The notes under the pieces were generated by a model. It saw only the letters and a list, made by a program, of their open reading frames with translations, was not told where the DNA came from and ran no database searches. Positions 5,641 to 13,029 of a stretch of DNA of 30,096 bases are shown here, one piece after another. Both the position numbers and the translations under genes were made by a program. Source of the DNA: a virus; the IMG/VR virus record IMGVR_UViG_3300048121_000708, positions 1 to 30,096 of that record. The stretch is one strand, 5' to 3'. The stretch's first letter is position 1. Every line of letters begins with the position of its first letter.

Positions 5641-8541
5641 ATGAAGTTTAAAAATTATATTGAGACTGAGTCTGGTATAAAGGACACAAGTGCCTCTCCG
5701 GGCACCGCTGGTCAATTACTGTCTTCTACAGTTGCCGGCACGTCTTGGATAGATCAAAATACGATTTCTTCTGGAACATCAGAAACTATAGATATACAAG
5801 TAAAAAACATAGCTTCAGCAGACGGTGGTATTGATTTAGTAAAAGGAGATCCAGTTTACATATACGGAAGCGTAGGCGCTTCACCTAGACTTTATATTGA
5901 TTTAGCAGATGCTGATTCTACAGCAACTAACAATTTAGGCGACAGTAAAATGCCATGTGTTGCTTTATTAGACCAAGACTTATCTCCAAACGGAGAAGGA
6001 ACAGCAACTGTTGTTGGTAAGTTAAGAAACTTAATTACAAATCCAATAGATGGAAATGTTCCAAACGAAAATGACACGGTTTACGTAAAATCAGGAGGTG
6101 GACTTACTTTGACAAAACCAGCTGGCTCTACAAACCTCATACAAAACGTAGGTCAAGTAGGTAGGGTAAGTACTTCAGCTGATGGTAACATTGTTGTAGC
6201 TGCTTTGCTTAGAACTAATGATGTACCTAACTTACCTGAAGGAAGGTTATTTGTAGGTACAAGTGCGAATACTTCGCTAGTTTCAGATGTTGTGTATGTA
6301 GACGACACAAACGATAGAGTAGGTATTGGAACAACTAATCCTAATGCTAAATTAGAAGTTGTAGGAACTACTGGTGTTATTATAGATTCGGGTTCTAGCA
6401 ACGCTGCGAAGCTAACTTTAATAGGAGACGGCTCATCTTATGGAGGAGGTGGAACAATAGACATTATAGGTGGGGCTGTCGACTATATGTCTTACAATTT
6501 AAACTTAAAACGCTCGCCAAACACGCTTGAGGCCTTTAACCGTTATTGGCAAGGGAATGTTAAGTGGGAATGGGATGGAAATATAGGTGGAACTGTGGCT
6601 CAGCCATACACATCTTACGAATTTAAAACTCAAGGTTCCTCTCAAATGGTTATCTGGAATAATAACGTTGGGATTGGAACGACTAGTCCTGGTGAGAAGC
6701 TAACTGTAGCTGGGAATATTTCAGTAACATCGCCAAACTCTTTTTTAGTTAAAAACGGGGATAGTAATCATGGGTTAAAATATGGCTATAACACTTTTGC
6801 ATCAAATCCAACAGACGGGCCAATTTTATATGGATACGATGCTGGAGGATTAGGTACAAAACGTAGTTCTGAAAATATAGCATTGTATTGGAATTATTTA
6901 GGAAACGTGGGGATTGGAACGACTAGTCCATCTTCTCAACTATCAAGTTCAAGAGTTTTAGATATATCAAGCACTGGTAATAGTGAAGTTATATTAGATC
7001 ACACTGATGCTGGTGCGACCTCTGATTTAGGTTTGTATTCTTGGAATAGAAATAACGATCATTTAGCTCATGTAAAAGCATCTTGTGACGGCGCAACAGA
7101 TTCAGCATTTATATCGTTCCACGCTCAAGCAACTGGAGGTAGTTTTTCAGGCCCTGGCTCAAATGAAAAAATGAGGATTAAAAGTAATGGCAACGTTGGT
7201 ATTAACACGACTGACCCAAAGACAAAACTCCACGTGGCTAGTGCAAATGGGAGCGACACTCCTACAGCAGGAACTGCGACTGGAGGACTGTTTGTTTCTA
7301 ACACAAATAAAACCTACGGCATCAATATGGGTGTTTCAGGTGGCGGATGGAGTTTTATTCAAGGTCAAAGAGCAGATGGGAATACCACATTATACAACCT
7401 AAACCTTCAACCGCTTGGCGGCAACGTAGGTATTGGAACGACTAGCCCTTCAGAGCTATTGCATTTACGCTCAACTGGTCCAGCTAGACTACTTATAGAA
7501 GCTGATAGCGATAATGTTACCGAAACTGATAATGCCCAAATAATACTAAAGCAAGATGGAGGAGCAGTTGTAGGCAGATTAGGTTATAGAACAAATACAA
7601 ACGATTTAGAGTTGTTAAATGAATATAGTTCTAATATATATTTAGGAACATCAAACTCTATAAGAGCAACATTGCACGCTAATGGCAATTTCGGTATTGG
7701 TAACTCTACTCCTCAAGCTAAACTTCACGTATCAAACGGTCTTTTAAGAACTTGGTCACCTTCCTCTGGAACATCAGCTATATTTGAAAGCACGGTCAGC
7801 AATAGGAATTTTGTTACTTTAACAGCAGCTAATGAAGCTGAGCTTTGGTTTGGTAACGCTTCAACTCAAACTTTAGGTAGGATTAGATACGAGATGGCTG
7901 GTAACAACATGGAGTTTTGGACCAACGCAACTCAAAAAATGGTTATAAATAGCTCTGGCAGCGTTGGAATTGGAACGACTAGTCCTAATAGCAAATTACA
8001 CGTATCTGGTACAGTTAGTCATTCAACCCCATTGGCGAATTTTGATGGTAGTGTAGGTCCTAATGTTTATGGCGCTGTAAGTGTAAGAGTTGATAATATT
8101 AACTATGGAACCGCCATGAAATTCTATCGATCTTTAAGTGCTGATAACAACGCTATAGGTTTTCAGAATGGCGCTTCTACAGTAGGAAGTATAACTATAG
8201 GCACATCAAGCACCGCTTATAATACAACTTCTGATTACAGATTAAAAGAAAACTTAACTGCAATAACAGACGGTATTGATAGGTTAAAACAGCTTAAACC
8301 AAGAAGATTTAACTTTATAGGCAATGCAGATGTTGTAGACGGTTTTATAGCACACGAAGCTAAAGAAGTTATACCAGAGTCTGTTACTGGCGAAAAAGAC
8401 GAGGTATTACCAAACGGATATCCAGTTTATCAAGGAATAGATCAGTCAAAAATTGTGCCTTTGTTAACAGCAGCGCTACAAGAGGCTGTGTCAAAAATAG
8501 AACAATTAGAAACAAGAATACAAAAATTAGAAAATAAATAA
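5641..8541 (+). CDS. Tail fibre with S74 intramolecular chaperone (self-cleaving) domain
   Basis: A 966-residue adhesin. After a fibre N-terminus (GIKDTSASPGTAGQLLSSTV) comes a domain at about 60-190 (IASADGGIDLVKGDPVYIYG...). Then follow at least seven copies of a 'VGIGTTxPxxxL' repeat spread from about residue 228 to 790. The C-terminal ~104 residues are an S74 peptidase/intramolecular chaperone domain starting TSDYRLKENL, with S864 and K869 at the expected catalytic spacing (S..RLK). It ends in a predicted coiled coil (VSKIEQLETRIQKLENK). In characterised S74 proteins this domain drives trimer folding and is then released by cleavage before the Ser. All key motifs are intact. It is the longest fibre and probably a main receptor-binding protein. 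Confidence 0.88.
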   Translation: MKFKNYIETESGIKDTSASPGTAGQLLSSTVAGTSWIDQNTISSGTSETIDIQVKNIASADGGIDLVKGDPVYIYGSVGASPRLYIDLADADSTATNNLGDSKMPCVALLDQDLSPNGEGTATVVGKLRNLITNPIDGNVPNENDTVYVKSGGGLTLTKPAGSTNLIQNVGQVGRVSTSADGNIVVAALLRTNDVPNLPEGRLFVGTSANTSLVSDVVYVDDTNDRVGIGTTNPNAKLEVVGTTGVIIDSGSSNAAKLTLIGDGSSYGGGGTIDIIGGAVDYMSYNLNLKRSPNTLEAFNRYWQGNVKWEWDGNIGGTVAQPYTSYEFKTQGSSQMVIWNNNVGIGTTSPGEKLTVAGNISVTSPNSFLVKNGDSNHGLKYGYNTFASNPTDGPILYGYDAGGLGTKRSSENIALYWNYLGNVGIGTTSPSSQLSSSRVLDISSTGNSEVILDHTDAGATSDLGLYSWNRNNDHLAHVKASCDGATDSAFISFHAQATGGSFSGPGSNEKMRIKSNGNVGINTTDPKTKLHVASANGSDTPTAGTATGGLFVSNTNKTYGINMGVSGGGWSFIQGQRADGNTTLYNLNLQPLGGNVGIGTTSPSELLHLRSTGPARLLIEADSDNVTETDNAQIILKQDGGAVVGRLGYRTNTNDLELLNEYSSNIYLGTSNSIRATLHANGNFGIGNSTPQAKLHVSNGLLRTWSPSSGTSAIFESTVSNRNFVTLTAANEAELWFGNASTQTLGRIRYEMAGNNMEFWTNATQKMVINSSGSVGIGTTSPNSKLHVSGTVSHSTPLANFDGSVGPNVYGAVSVRVDNINYGTAMKFYRSLSADNNAIGFQNGASTVGSITIGTSSTAYNTTSDYRLKENLTAITDGIDRLKQLKPRRFNFIGNADVVDGFIAHEAKEVIPESVTGEKDEVLPNGYPVYQGIDQSKIVPLLTAALQEAVSKIEQLETRIQKLENK
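6673..7985 (+). repeat. Interspersed DNA repeat inside the S74 fibre gene
   Basis: The 17-mer ATTGGAACGACTAGTCC occurs at 6673-6689, 6913-6929 and 7969-7985. A one-base variant (AGCCC ending) lies at 7432-7448, and a weaker copy near 6325-6341. Each encodes the IGTTSP core of the GIGTTSP repeat. Identity at the DNA level, beyond what the protein motif requires, could permit recombination that adds or removes repeat units or swaps fibre segments. Confidence 0.8.
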
Positions 8542-8543
8542 AC

Positions 8544-8885
8544 ATGATAACTTACGATTGGAATTGCAAAACAGTAGATGTACGCCCTCAAGAAGAAGGG
8601 CAAACAGATGTAGTGTATAATGTACACTGGATAGTAACAGGAACTTCAGATGAATTAAACTCTGATGGAAACCCTTTTGCTTCAAGCGCTATAGGTACCC
8701 AGGTTGTGCCTTTAAGCGAAGGTAGTGCTTTTATACCGTTTGAAGACTTAACTAACGAAATAGTAGTTGGGTGGACAAAAGAAGCTTTAGGAGAAGAAAC
8801 CGTGGCGAGTATAGAAACCGGTATTGCTAATCAAATAGAAGCTTTAATAAACCCTACGTCTGTAACAATGACAATAGGGGAGTAA
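8544..8885 (+). CDS. Small conserved phage protein beside the tail fibre genes
   Basis: A 113-residue soluble acidic protein that starts two bases after the S74 fibre stop. It contains 'YDWNCKTVDVRPQEEGQTDVVYNVHWIVTGTSDE' at the N-terminus and 'IPFEDLTNEIVVGWTKEALGEETVASIETGIANQIEALINP' further on. The layout (W.....V.p...g..DVV..VhW...g, then LT...v..Wv...lG...v..iE..l..qI....nP) resembles a family of small proteins often encoded next to phage fibres, which I recall under DUF7936; this is not verified. The role is unknown: possibly a fibre-assembly factor or minor tail protein. A 75-bp gap follows, containing a small 6-bp hairpin at 8915-8930 with no T-run. Confidence 0.7.
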   Translation: MITYDWNCKTVDVRPQEEGQTDVVYNVHWIVTGTSDELNSDGNPFASSAIGTQVVPLSEGSAFIPFEDLTNEIVVGWTKEALGEETVASIETGIANQIEALINPTSVTMTIGE

Positions 8886-8960
8886 ATATCAAGTAAAACG
8901 AGTAATAATAGCCATATGCTACAAAGCATAAAACCAAAGTAAATTTTAAAACCAAAACCA

Positions 8961-9251
8961 ATGACACTATTTTACCAGACTGAATCGTGGAGTAGTCACC
9001 CACAACCCGGCAAAAGCCAAGTTAAACTATGGAAACACATAGCTAACAAAGAAAACTGGAGAATCGTCCAGCTTATCAACGGATTTTACCAAACAGAGTA
9101 CCAAGACATCAAAGATCCAGAAACATGGCATGATGTAACCAGGCGTGAAACAATGGAAGGAGCTGAAACAGCTATCGACCAAACAGTAGCGCATTACTTA
9201 AAGAAAGTTGAATTTATCGACGGACCTAAAGTAGTAAAGACCTTTAAATAA
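8961..9251 (+). CDS. Conserved hypothetical protein upstream of groEL
   Basis: A 96-residue protein with many aromatic and charged residues: HPQPGKSQVKLWKHIANKEN, then WRIVQLINGFYQTEYQD, 'WHDVTRRETMEGAETAIDQTVAHYLKKVEF'. The motif series 'GKSQVxLWxHixxKENWRIvxLxNGxYQTEy...vTRReTxExAExAID..i.HY' is highly patterned, implying a conserved family. I recall similar proteins in marine phage genomes but know no function. There is no signal peptide or membrane segment. It is 32 bases upstream of groEL across an AATTAAATTAAATTAAAT leader and could be cotranscribed with the chaperonin. A role in DNA or protein binding cannot be decided from sequence alone. Confidence 0.75.
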   Translation: MTLFYQTESWSSHPQPGKSQVKLWKHIANKENWRIVQLINGFYQTEYQDIKDPETWHDVTRRETMEGAETAIDQTVAHYLKKVEFIDGPKVVKTFK

Positions 9252-9283
9252 ACCACACTCAATTAAATTAAATTAAATCAAAT

Positions 9284-10837
9284 ATGGACGCAATTGTCAA
9301 AAACCTTAACTTCGGCGAAGAAGCCAGAGTTAATGTATTTAAAGGAATAGAAAAGCTCACAAAAGCTGTTAGCTCCACTTTAGGAGCTAGCGGCAAATGT
9401 GTGATGCTAGAAGATCATACTGGAAAACCAATTATCACAAAAGATGGTGTTACAGTAGCAGATTCAATAATCTTGCGAGATCCTGTGGAAAACATGGGTG
9501 CTACGCTTTTAAAAGAAGCAGCAAGAAAAACAGTGAGAGAAGCAGGTGATGGCACAACCACAGCCACAGTTTTAGCTCACGCTATATTAACTGAAGCTTA
9601 TAAAGTTTCAGATAAAACAAACTCAAGAGAATTAAAAGAAGGTATTAACAAAGCTGTAGAAAAAGTAATTACTTACTTAGAATCTGCATCAGTACCTGTA
9701 GAAGGTAGTATGATCGATCAAATCGCTACTATATCTACAAATAACGATCCAAAGCTAGGTAAGATTATAGCCGACGCTTTTAGAGCTGTAGATAATACAG
9801 GGATTGTAATGATGGAAACCTCAGCAGAAGGTAAAACAGAAGTCGAAGTTATAGATGGTGTTCAATATGACAAAGGTCTTACGAACTCGCATTTTATAAC
9901 AAACAAGCAAAACAAGTCAGCTGAACTTGAAAACGCATTAGTATTACTAATTGAATCACCTATTGATACAATTAGGCAAATTCAATCAGTGCTAGAGCAT
10001 GTAATAAAAAACAACAAACCTTTGCTTATTATAGGCGATTTAGAACAAGGTGTTTTATCTGCTTTAGCTATGAATAAAAACAAAGGTAATATTAAAGTTA
10101 ATGTAATTAACGCACCAACTTATGGTATTAGCAAAAAAGAAGTTTTAGATGATTTAGCTTTATTAACTGGAGCTACTATTATAAATGAAGACCTAGGCGA
10201 CGATATGGATTTAATCCAAGTAGAGCATTTAGGTAGTTGTTTAAAAAGTGTTACAACACACGAAGAGACTATTCTTCAATTTGGAGAATCTTCACAGGAA
10301 GTTTTAAATATTATAGATGAGATTAAGGAAGAGTTATTAAAAGACAACCCGCCTCACAAAGTAATTAAACTTGAAAAAAGATTAGCAATGCTTGCCGCTA
10401 AAATAGCAATTGTAAAAGTAGGTGCTAACTCTGATATTGAATTAAAAGAAAAAACAGATAGAGTCGAAGATGCTATCTGCGCTACAAAAGCTGCTATTAA
10501 AGAAGGTATCGTTCCTGGAGGTGGTATAGCGCTGTTAAATGCTGCAAAAAGTATAGTACCAAAGTCAGACGGTGAAAAGCTGCTGTTAGAAGCAATTAGA
10601 GCACCTTTTAAGACAATACTAGAAAATGCTGGTATAACAGATGTAGAACTGCCAAAAGCTAAAGGAAGAGGTTTAAATGTGGTTACAGGAAAAATGGTAA
10701 ATATGATTAACTCAGGTATTATTGATCCTCTACTAGTTACCAAGAGCGCTCTTCAAAACGCAGCTTCAGTAGCGACAACTATATTATCAACTGATTGTGT
10801 AATCAATAATTTAAGAATTGATGAAAGCGATAGGTAG
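9284..10837 (+). CDS. groEL: Phage-encoded group I chaperonin GroEL
   Basis: A 517-residue group I chaperonin that would form ATP-driven double-ring cages for protein folding. All domains are present in order. The equatorial start has KNLNFGEEAR and ITKDGVTVAD (D54 equivalent to E. coli D52). The nucleotide loop GDGTTTATVLA (88-98) has D89 equivalent to D87. The apical domain is about 188-370. The equatorial return has VEDAICATKAAIKEGIVPGG (396 equivalent to catalytic D398) and GGGIALLNA. It is about 30 residues shorter than E. coli GroEL because the Gly-Gly-Met tail is missing; it ends LSTDCVINNLRIDESDR. Some apical groove positions are changed (see findings). The ATPase residues look intact, so it is probably active. 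The 3' end overlaps groES by 17 bases. Capsid or fibre proteins are the likely clients. Confidence 0.95.
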   Translation: MDAIVKNLNFGEEARVNVFKGIEKLTKAVSSTLGASGKCVMLEDHTGKPIITKDGVTVADSIILRDPVENMGATLLKEAARKTVREAGDGTTTATVLAHAILTEAYKVSDKTNSRELKEGINKAVEKVITYLESASVPVEGSMIDQIATISTNNDPKLGKIIADAFRAVDNTGIVMMETSAEGKTEVEVIDGVQYDKGLTNSHFITNKQNKSAELENALVLLIESPIDTIRQIQSVLEHVIKNNKPLLIIGDLEQGVLSALAMNKNKGNIKVNVINAPTYGISKKEVLDDLALLTGATIINEDLGDDMDLIQVEHLGSCLKSVTTHEETILQFGESSQEVLNIIDEIKEELLKDNPPHKVIKLEKRLAMLAAKIAIVKVGANSDIELKEKTDRVEDAICATKAAIKEGIVPGGGIALLNAAKSIVPKSDGEKLLLEAIRAPFKTILENAGITDVELPKAKGRGLNVVTGKMVNMINSGIIDPLLVTKSALQNAASVATTILSTDCVINNLRIDESDR

Positions 10838-11081
10838 AAATTTAATAATAGAAAAAATAAAAGAAGGAACCACCGAGACAAAAGGTGGTTTACTTCTTGC
10901 GGAAAAACAACGCGAAGATATACGTTACAATGAAGCTAATGTATTGTCGGTTGGTGAACAAGTTGAAGGATTAAAAGAAGGTGATAAAATCTTTTTTGAT
11001 CGACACGCTGGTCATAAAATAGAAATAGACAAAAAAACATATCACGTTATTAAAGCGCAAGACGTAGTTGTTGTTTTATGA
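10821..11081 (+). CDS. groES: Phage GroES-type co-chaperonin (short form)
   Basis: An 86-residue co-chaperonin lid subunit. I choose ATG 10821 over the in-frame TTG at 10818, because the family starts M(x)(A/I)(I/L)..RVI..., here MKAIGRNLIIEKIKEG. The mobile loop is TTETKGGLLLAEKQRE (about 17-32), with GLLL replacing the E. coli GIVL contact motif. VLSVGEQVEGLKEGDKIFFD and the closing strand KAQDVVVVL follow. Compared with the 97-residue E. coli GroES it lacks most of the roof hairpin. It overlaps the 3' end of groEL and its own stop overlaps the next ATG (ATGA), so the genes should be translationally coupled. Order groEL-groES is the reverse of the usual bacterial operon. Confidence 0.9.
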   Translation: MKAIGRNLIIEKIKEGTTETKGGLLLAEKQREDIRYNEANVLSVGEQVEGLKEGDKIFFDRHAGHKIEIDKKTYHVIKAQDVVVVL

Positions 11082-11524
11082 AAAGGCTAGACGCAGATGA
11101 CATAAAGAACATGAATCTGTTTAAACATTATCGTATAATACGTAAATGGGCTTGCAGAAACAACGACCTTAACGATGCTGATTTAGAGTTATTGATATAT
11201 CTAGATTGCATGGATATGTTTACAAAAAAAGATTTCGAAGCCGGTAGTTATTCCTATAGTTGGGATAACCGCCGCTGGAATCGTTTGTTGAAAGAAGGTT
11301 GGATAGTTGTTTGGAGAAAAAGAAATAGAACAACTCAAAAGTATCATATATACAAAACTTCGTTTAAGTGTAAGCATTTAATCAAGCATATGTATAGAAT
11401 TATACTAGGTCAAGATGATCTACCAACTAGCAATCACAGAAACAGTATAATGAAGGGTAAGACTTACACTGATAAAGTTCTTATAACTTCTATAAAAAAC
11501 GTAAATAAAGATAAAGAAAGATAA
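11078..11524 (+). CDS. Winged-helix-like conserved phage protein
   Basis: A 148-residue basic protein whose ATG overlaps the groES stop. Residues ~14-95 (LFKHYRIIRKWACRNNDLND, ADLELLIYLDCMDMFTKKDF to WNRLLKEGWIVVWRKRNRTT) look like a winged helix-turn-helix: a helical 'DLELLIYL' segment, a second helix, then 'RLLKEGWI..WRKRN...KYHIYKTS' as wing strands. The later part (CKHLIKHMYRIILGQDDLPT) carries a conserved-looking 'MYRIILGQ...P.S.RN' pattern. It could be a transcriptional regulator or a virion-assembly protein with a DNA-binding fold. I recall similar proteins in structural modules of marine Bacteroidetes phages, which leaves a regulatory role uncertain. Confidence 0.7.
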   Translation: MKRLDADDIKNMNLFKHYRIIRKWACRNNDLNDADLELLIYLDCMDMFTKKDFEAGSYSYSWDNRRWNRLLKEGWIVVWRKRNRTTQKYHIYKTSFKCKHLIKHMYRIILGQDDLPTSNHRNSIMKGKTYTDKVLITSIKNVNKDKER

Positions 11525-11526
11525 TT

Positions 11527-12171
11527 ATGGCAAAATGCTCAAAATGTAGCTCACCAGTTTGTAAATGCGGACCATTGCACTACTCACCTTTAAATCAATT
11601 TGGTTCACTAGCTTCAGCAGCTTCCGGTCTTGCTAACCAACAGGGTCAGCAACAGCAATCAATAGGCACCACAGGAGGTGCTTTGTCAAACGCAGCGGCT
11701 AGCGTAATGAACACTGGTCAAACTCCAAGCGCTACTAGTACAACTAGCGGAGCTTTATCTAACGCAACCACTACTCAAGGGAGCGGAGATATAGAAAGTA
11801 GAATAACGGCGCTAGAGCAAAACGCCCCTTCAAACACGTTAGGTAATGCTAAGCCAGTTTTTAACAATCAAGCACAACAAGCTGCTCAAGGCATCTACGG
11901 AAGCGTTAATCAAAGACAAAGCGCTTTGTGTCAAAGAACTAGCACGCCAGATAATGATGAGCCAACCACTTATGACGATAGATTAAACTTTAAAGGAGAG
12001 ACCCAGAGTCAGATAATAAATAAAGCAGATAAATCAAATAGTGTTGAACGAAGCGAGTTTGTTAGAGATTCTATTAAAGGAGCAAATAAAAGAATAGATA
12101 AGGCTATAGATAATCTTAAAAATCCAAAAATGAAAATGACACAAACTTTTGGTAAAATTAAAAAAATATAA
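11527..12171 (+). CDS. Gln/Ser/Ala-rich protein with N-terminal Cys cluster
   Basis: A 214-residue protein. It opens with MAKCSKCSSPVCKCGPLHYS, four cysteines (4, 7, 12, 14) spaced like a small metal knuckle, followed by PLNQFG. Residues ~30-115 are low-complexity Ala/Gln/Ser/Thr/Gly and probably disordered, with GGALSNAAA and SGALSNATT near-repeats and an 'IESRITALEQNAP' helical segment. The C-terminal ~55 residues are charged and helical (RLNFKGETQSQIINKADKSN ... GANKRIDKAIDNLKNPKMKM). No catalytic motif is seen. It shares the SPLN and FKGET short motifs with its neighbours, which suggests a common class of virion-associated proteins. I do not recognise a family. Confidence 0.7.
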   Translation: MAKCSKCSSPVCKCGPLHYSPLNQFGSLASAASGLANQQGQQQQSIGTTGGALSNAAASVMNTGQTPSATSTTSGALSNATTTQGSGDIESRITALEQNAPSNTLGNAKPVFNNQAQQAAQGIYGSVNQRQSALCQRTSTPDNDEPTTYDDRLNFKGETQSQIINKADKSNSVERSEFVRDSIKGANKRIDKAIDNLKNPKMKMTQTFGKIKKI

Positions 12172-12175
12172 AACT

Positions 12176-12373
12176 ATGAAAAACATTAAGCAACTAAAAG
12201 TAGATTTAGCTGGCCAAGTGGGTGAGAACGCTATTTGGGACGGACCATTAAGTAAAGAAGGTTTTCCAATGGGAAAAGGATCTAGCTCAGGTAAAGACGG
12301 ATTAGAAGTATCTAAGTACCCTTGCGATTATAAAGCAGGACCAATTACACAACGCGCAAAAACATACAAATAA
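12176..12373 (+). CDS. Small hypothetical protein
   Basis: A 65-residue basic protein: MKNIKQLKVDLAGQVGENAI, WDGPLSKEGFPMGKGSSSGK, then LEVSKYPCDYKAGPITQRAKTYK. I start it at ATG 12176 and not at the in-frame TTG 12149, which would overlap the previous gene by 23 bases with a Lys-rich extension. The ATG lies four bases after the upstream stop. Its stop overlaps the ATG of the following gene (TAATG), so coupling is likely. It has no membrane segment or known motif. Its place among small virion-like proteins suggests a structural or morphogenetic role, but function is unknown. Confidence 0.65.
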   Translation: MKNIKQLKVDLAGQVGENAIWDGPLSKEGFPMGKGSSSGKDGLEVSKYPCDYKAGPITQRAKTYK

Positions 12374-12873
12374 TGAGCTCACCATTTCAACAAAAATTTT
12401 CAGTAAAAAACCCTTTTGGTAAAAATAAACAAAAAAATCCAAAACTAAACTCTGTAGACACTGAAAGCAGTTTACCAGAAGCTCAGTTCGCAGGAGACGA
12501 CATAGAGTCTTACGACCCTAAAGGAGCGGTTGTTGCTGAAAGACTTAAAGAAAACTACCCTGAATCTGTAGATATTAAAAAAAAAACAAAAGCAAAAAGT
12601 GATTCGCCACTAAACGCTTACGTTTCAACAGCTGGTCATTTTCAGAGAATGCAAGATAAAATAGCTGCAGCTTTCACGCCAACTAAAGGCGCTAAAACAA
12701 AAGCTGAGAAAGAAGCTGATTTTAAAGGTGAAACTGAAAAAGTAACAAAAAAGCTTAAAAAAACAACTGACAAAGGATTTAAAGACTACAGTGCTAAAGC
12801 AGATTTTAATTCTAAGTCTGGAAGTGTTTTTGATAAAGACGAAAACAACTATTTTAATAAATATGGACAATAA
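12373..12873 (+). CDS. Lys-rich disordered protein, probable virion-associated
   Basis: A 166-residue, strongly Lys-rich protein. The start is MSSPFQQKFSVKNPFGKNKQ; an acidic patch (AQFAGDDIESYDPKGA) follows. Then comes KAKSDSPLNAYVSTAGHFQR, continuing MQDKIAAAFTPTKG (about 73-108), and a highly basic C-terminal half with EADFKGETEKVTKKLKKTTD. The segment around SPLN looks like the only ordered, helical region. The FKGET motif and the SPL motif are shared with the gene at 11527. Its composition suggests an internal or DNA-contacting virion protein. No enzyme motif is visible. The end overlaps the next small gene by 11 bases. Confidence 0.7.
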   Translation: MSSPFQQKFSVKNPFGKNKQKNPKLNSVDTESSLPEAQFAGDDIESYDPKGAVVAERLKENYPESVDIKKKTKAKSDSPLNAYVSTAGHFQRMQDKIAAAFTPTKGAKTKAEKEADFKGETEKVTKKLKKTTDKGFKDYSAKADFNSKSGSVFDKDENNYFNKYGQ

Positions 12874-13027
12874 CCCATCAAAAGGTTTAGGTGATACTGT
12901 TGAAAAAATAACCACAGCAACAGGCGTTAAACAGCTAGTTAAATTAGCTTCTGAAAAAATAGGAAAACCCTGTGGTTGTAATAAAAGAAAAGAAATACTA
13001 AATAAAGTATTTACTTATAAAAAATAA
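12863..13027 (+). CDS. Small conserved phage protein with CGC-x2-RK motif
   Basis: A 54-residue protein starting at ATG 12863 (MDNNPSKGLGDTVEKITTAT, GVKQLVKLASEKIGKPCGCN, KRKEILNKVFTYKK). A longer frame beginning at a TTG at 12791 is rejected because its extra 24 residues are an out-of-frame read of the upstream gene. The pattern 'GLGDTVEKiTkaTGvkxlVk...CGCxxRKexLNKvF' is one I recall from many small proteins in marine and Bacteroidetes phages. Function is not known. The paired cysteines may bind metal. It overlaps the previous gene by 11 bases and precedes the zincin by two bases. Confidence 0.75.
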   Translation: MDNNPSKGLGDTVEKITTATGVKQLVKLASEKIGKPCGCNKRKEILNKVFTYKK

Positions 13028-13029
13028 AT

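Noticed and set aside
8915-8930. TATGCT-ACAA-AGCATA hairpin as a terminator after the fibre block
   Set aside because: The stem has only six AT-rich pairs and no T-run follows, so it is likely chance in AT-rich DNA.
10354-10743. 129-codon minus-strand frame opposite groEL
   Set aside because: It is antisense to strongly conserved GroEL sequence and has shadow-like composition (Ile/Ser/Phe-rich), with no leader of its own.
10818-10820. TTG at 10818 as groES start
   Set aside because: It adds only one residue before an ATG at 10821 that gives the expected family N-terminus.
12149-12175. TTG-started extension of the small gene at 12176
   Set aside because: It overlaps the upstream coding end and gives only a short Lys-rich stretch; ATG 12176 has a normal A-rich leader.
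12791-12862. TTG-started N-terminal extension of the 54-residue CGC protein
   Set aside because: The extra residues are an out-of-frame read of the upstream gene, and the patterned family sequence starts at MDNNPSKGLGD (ATG 12863).
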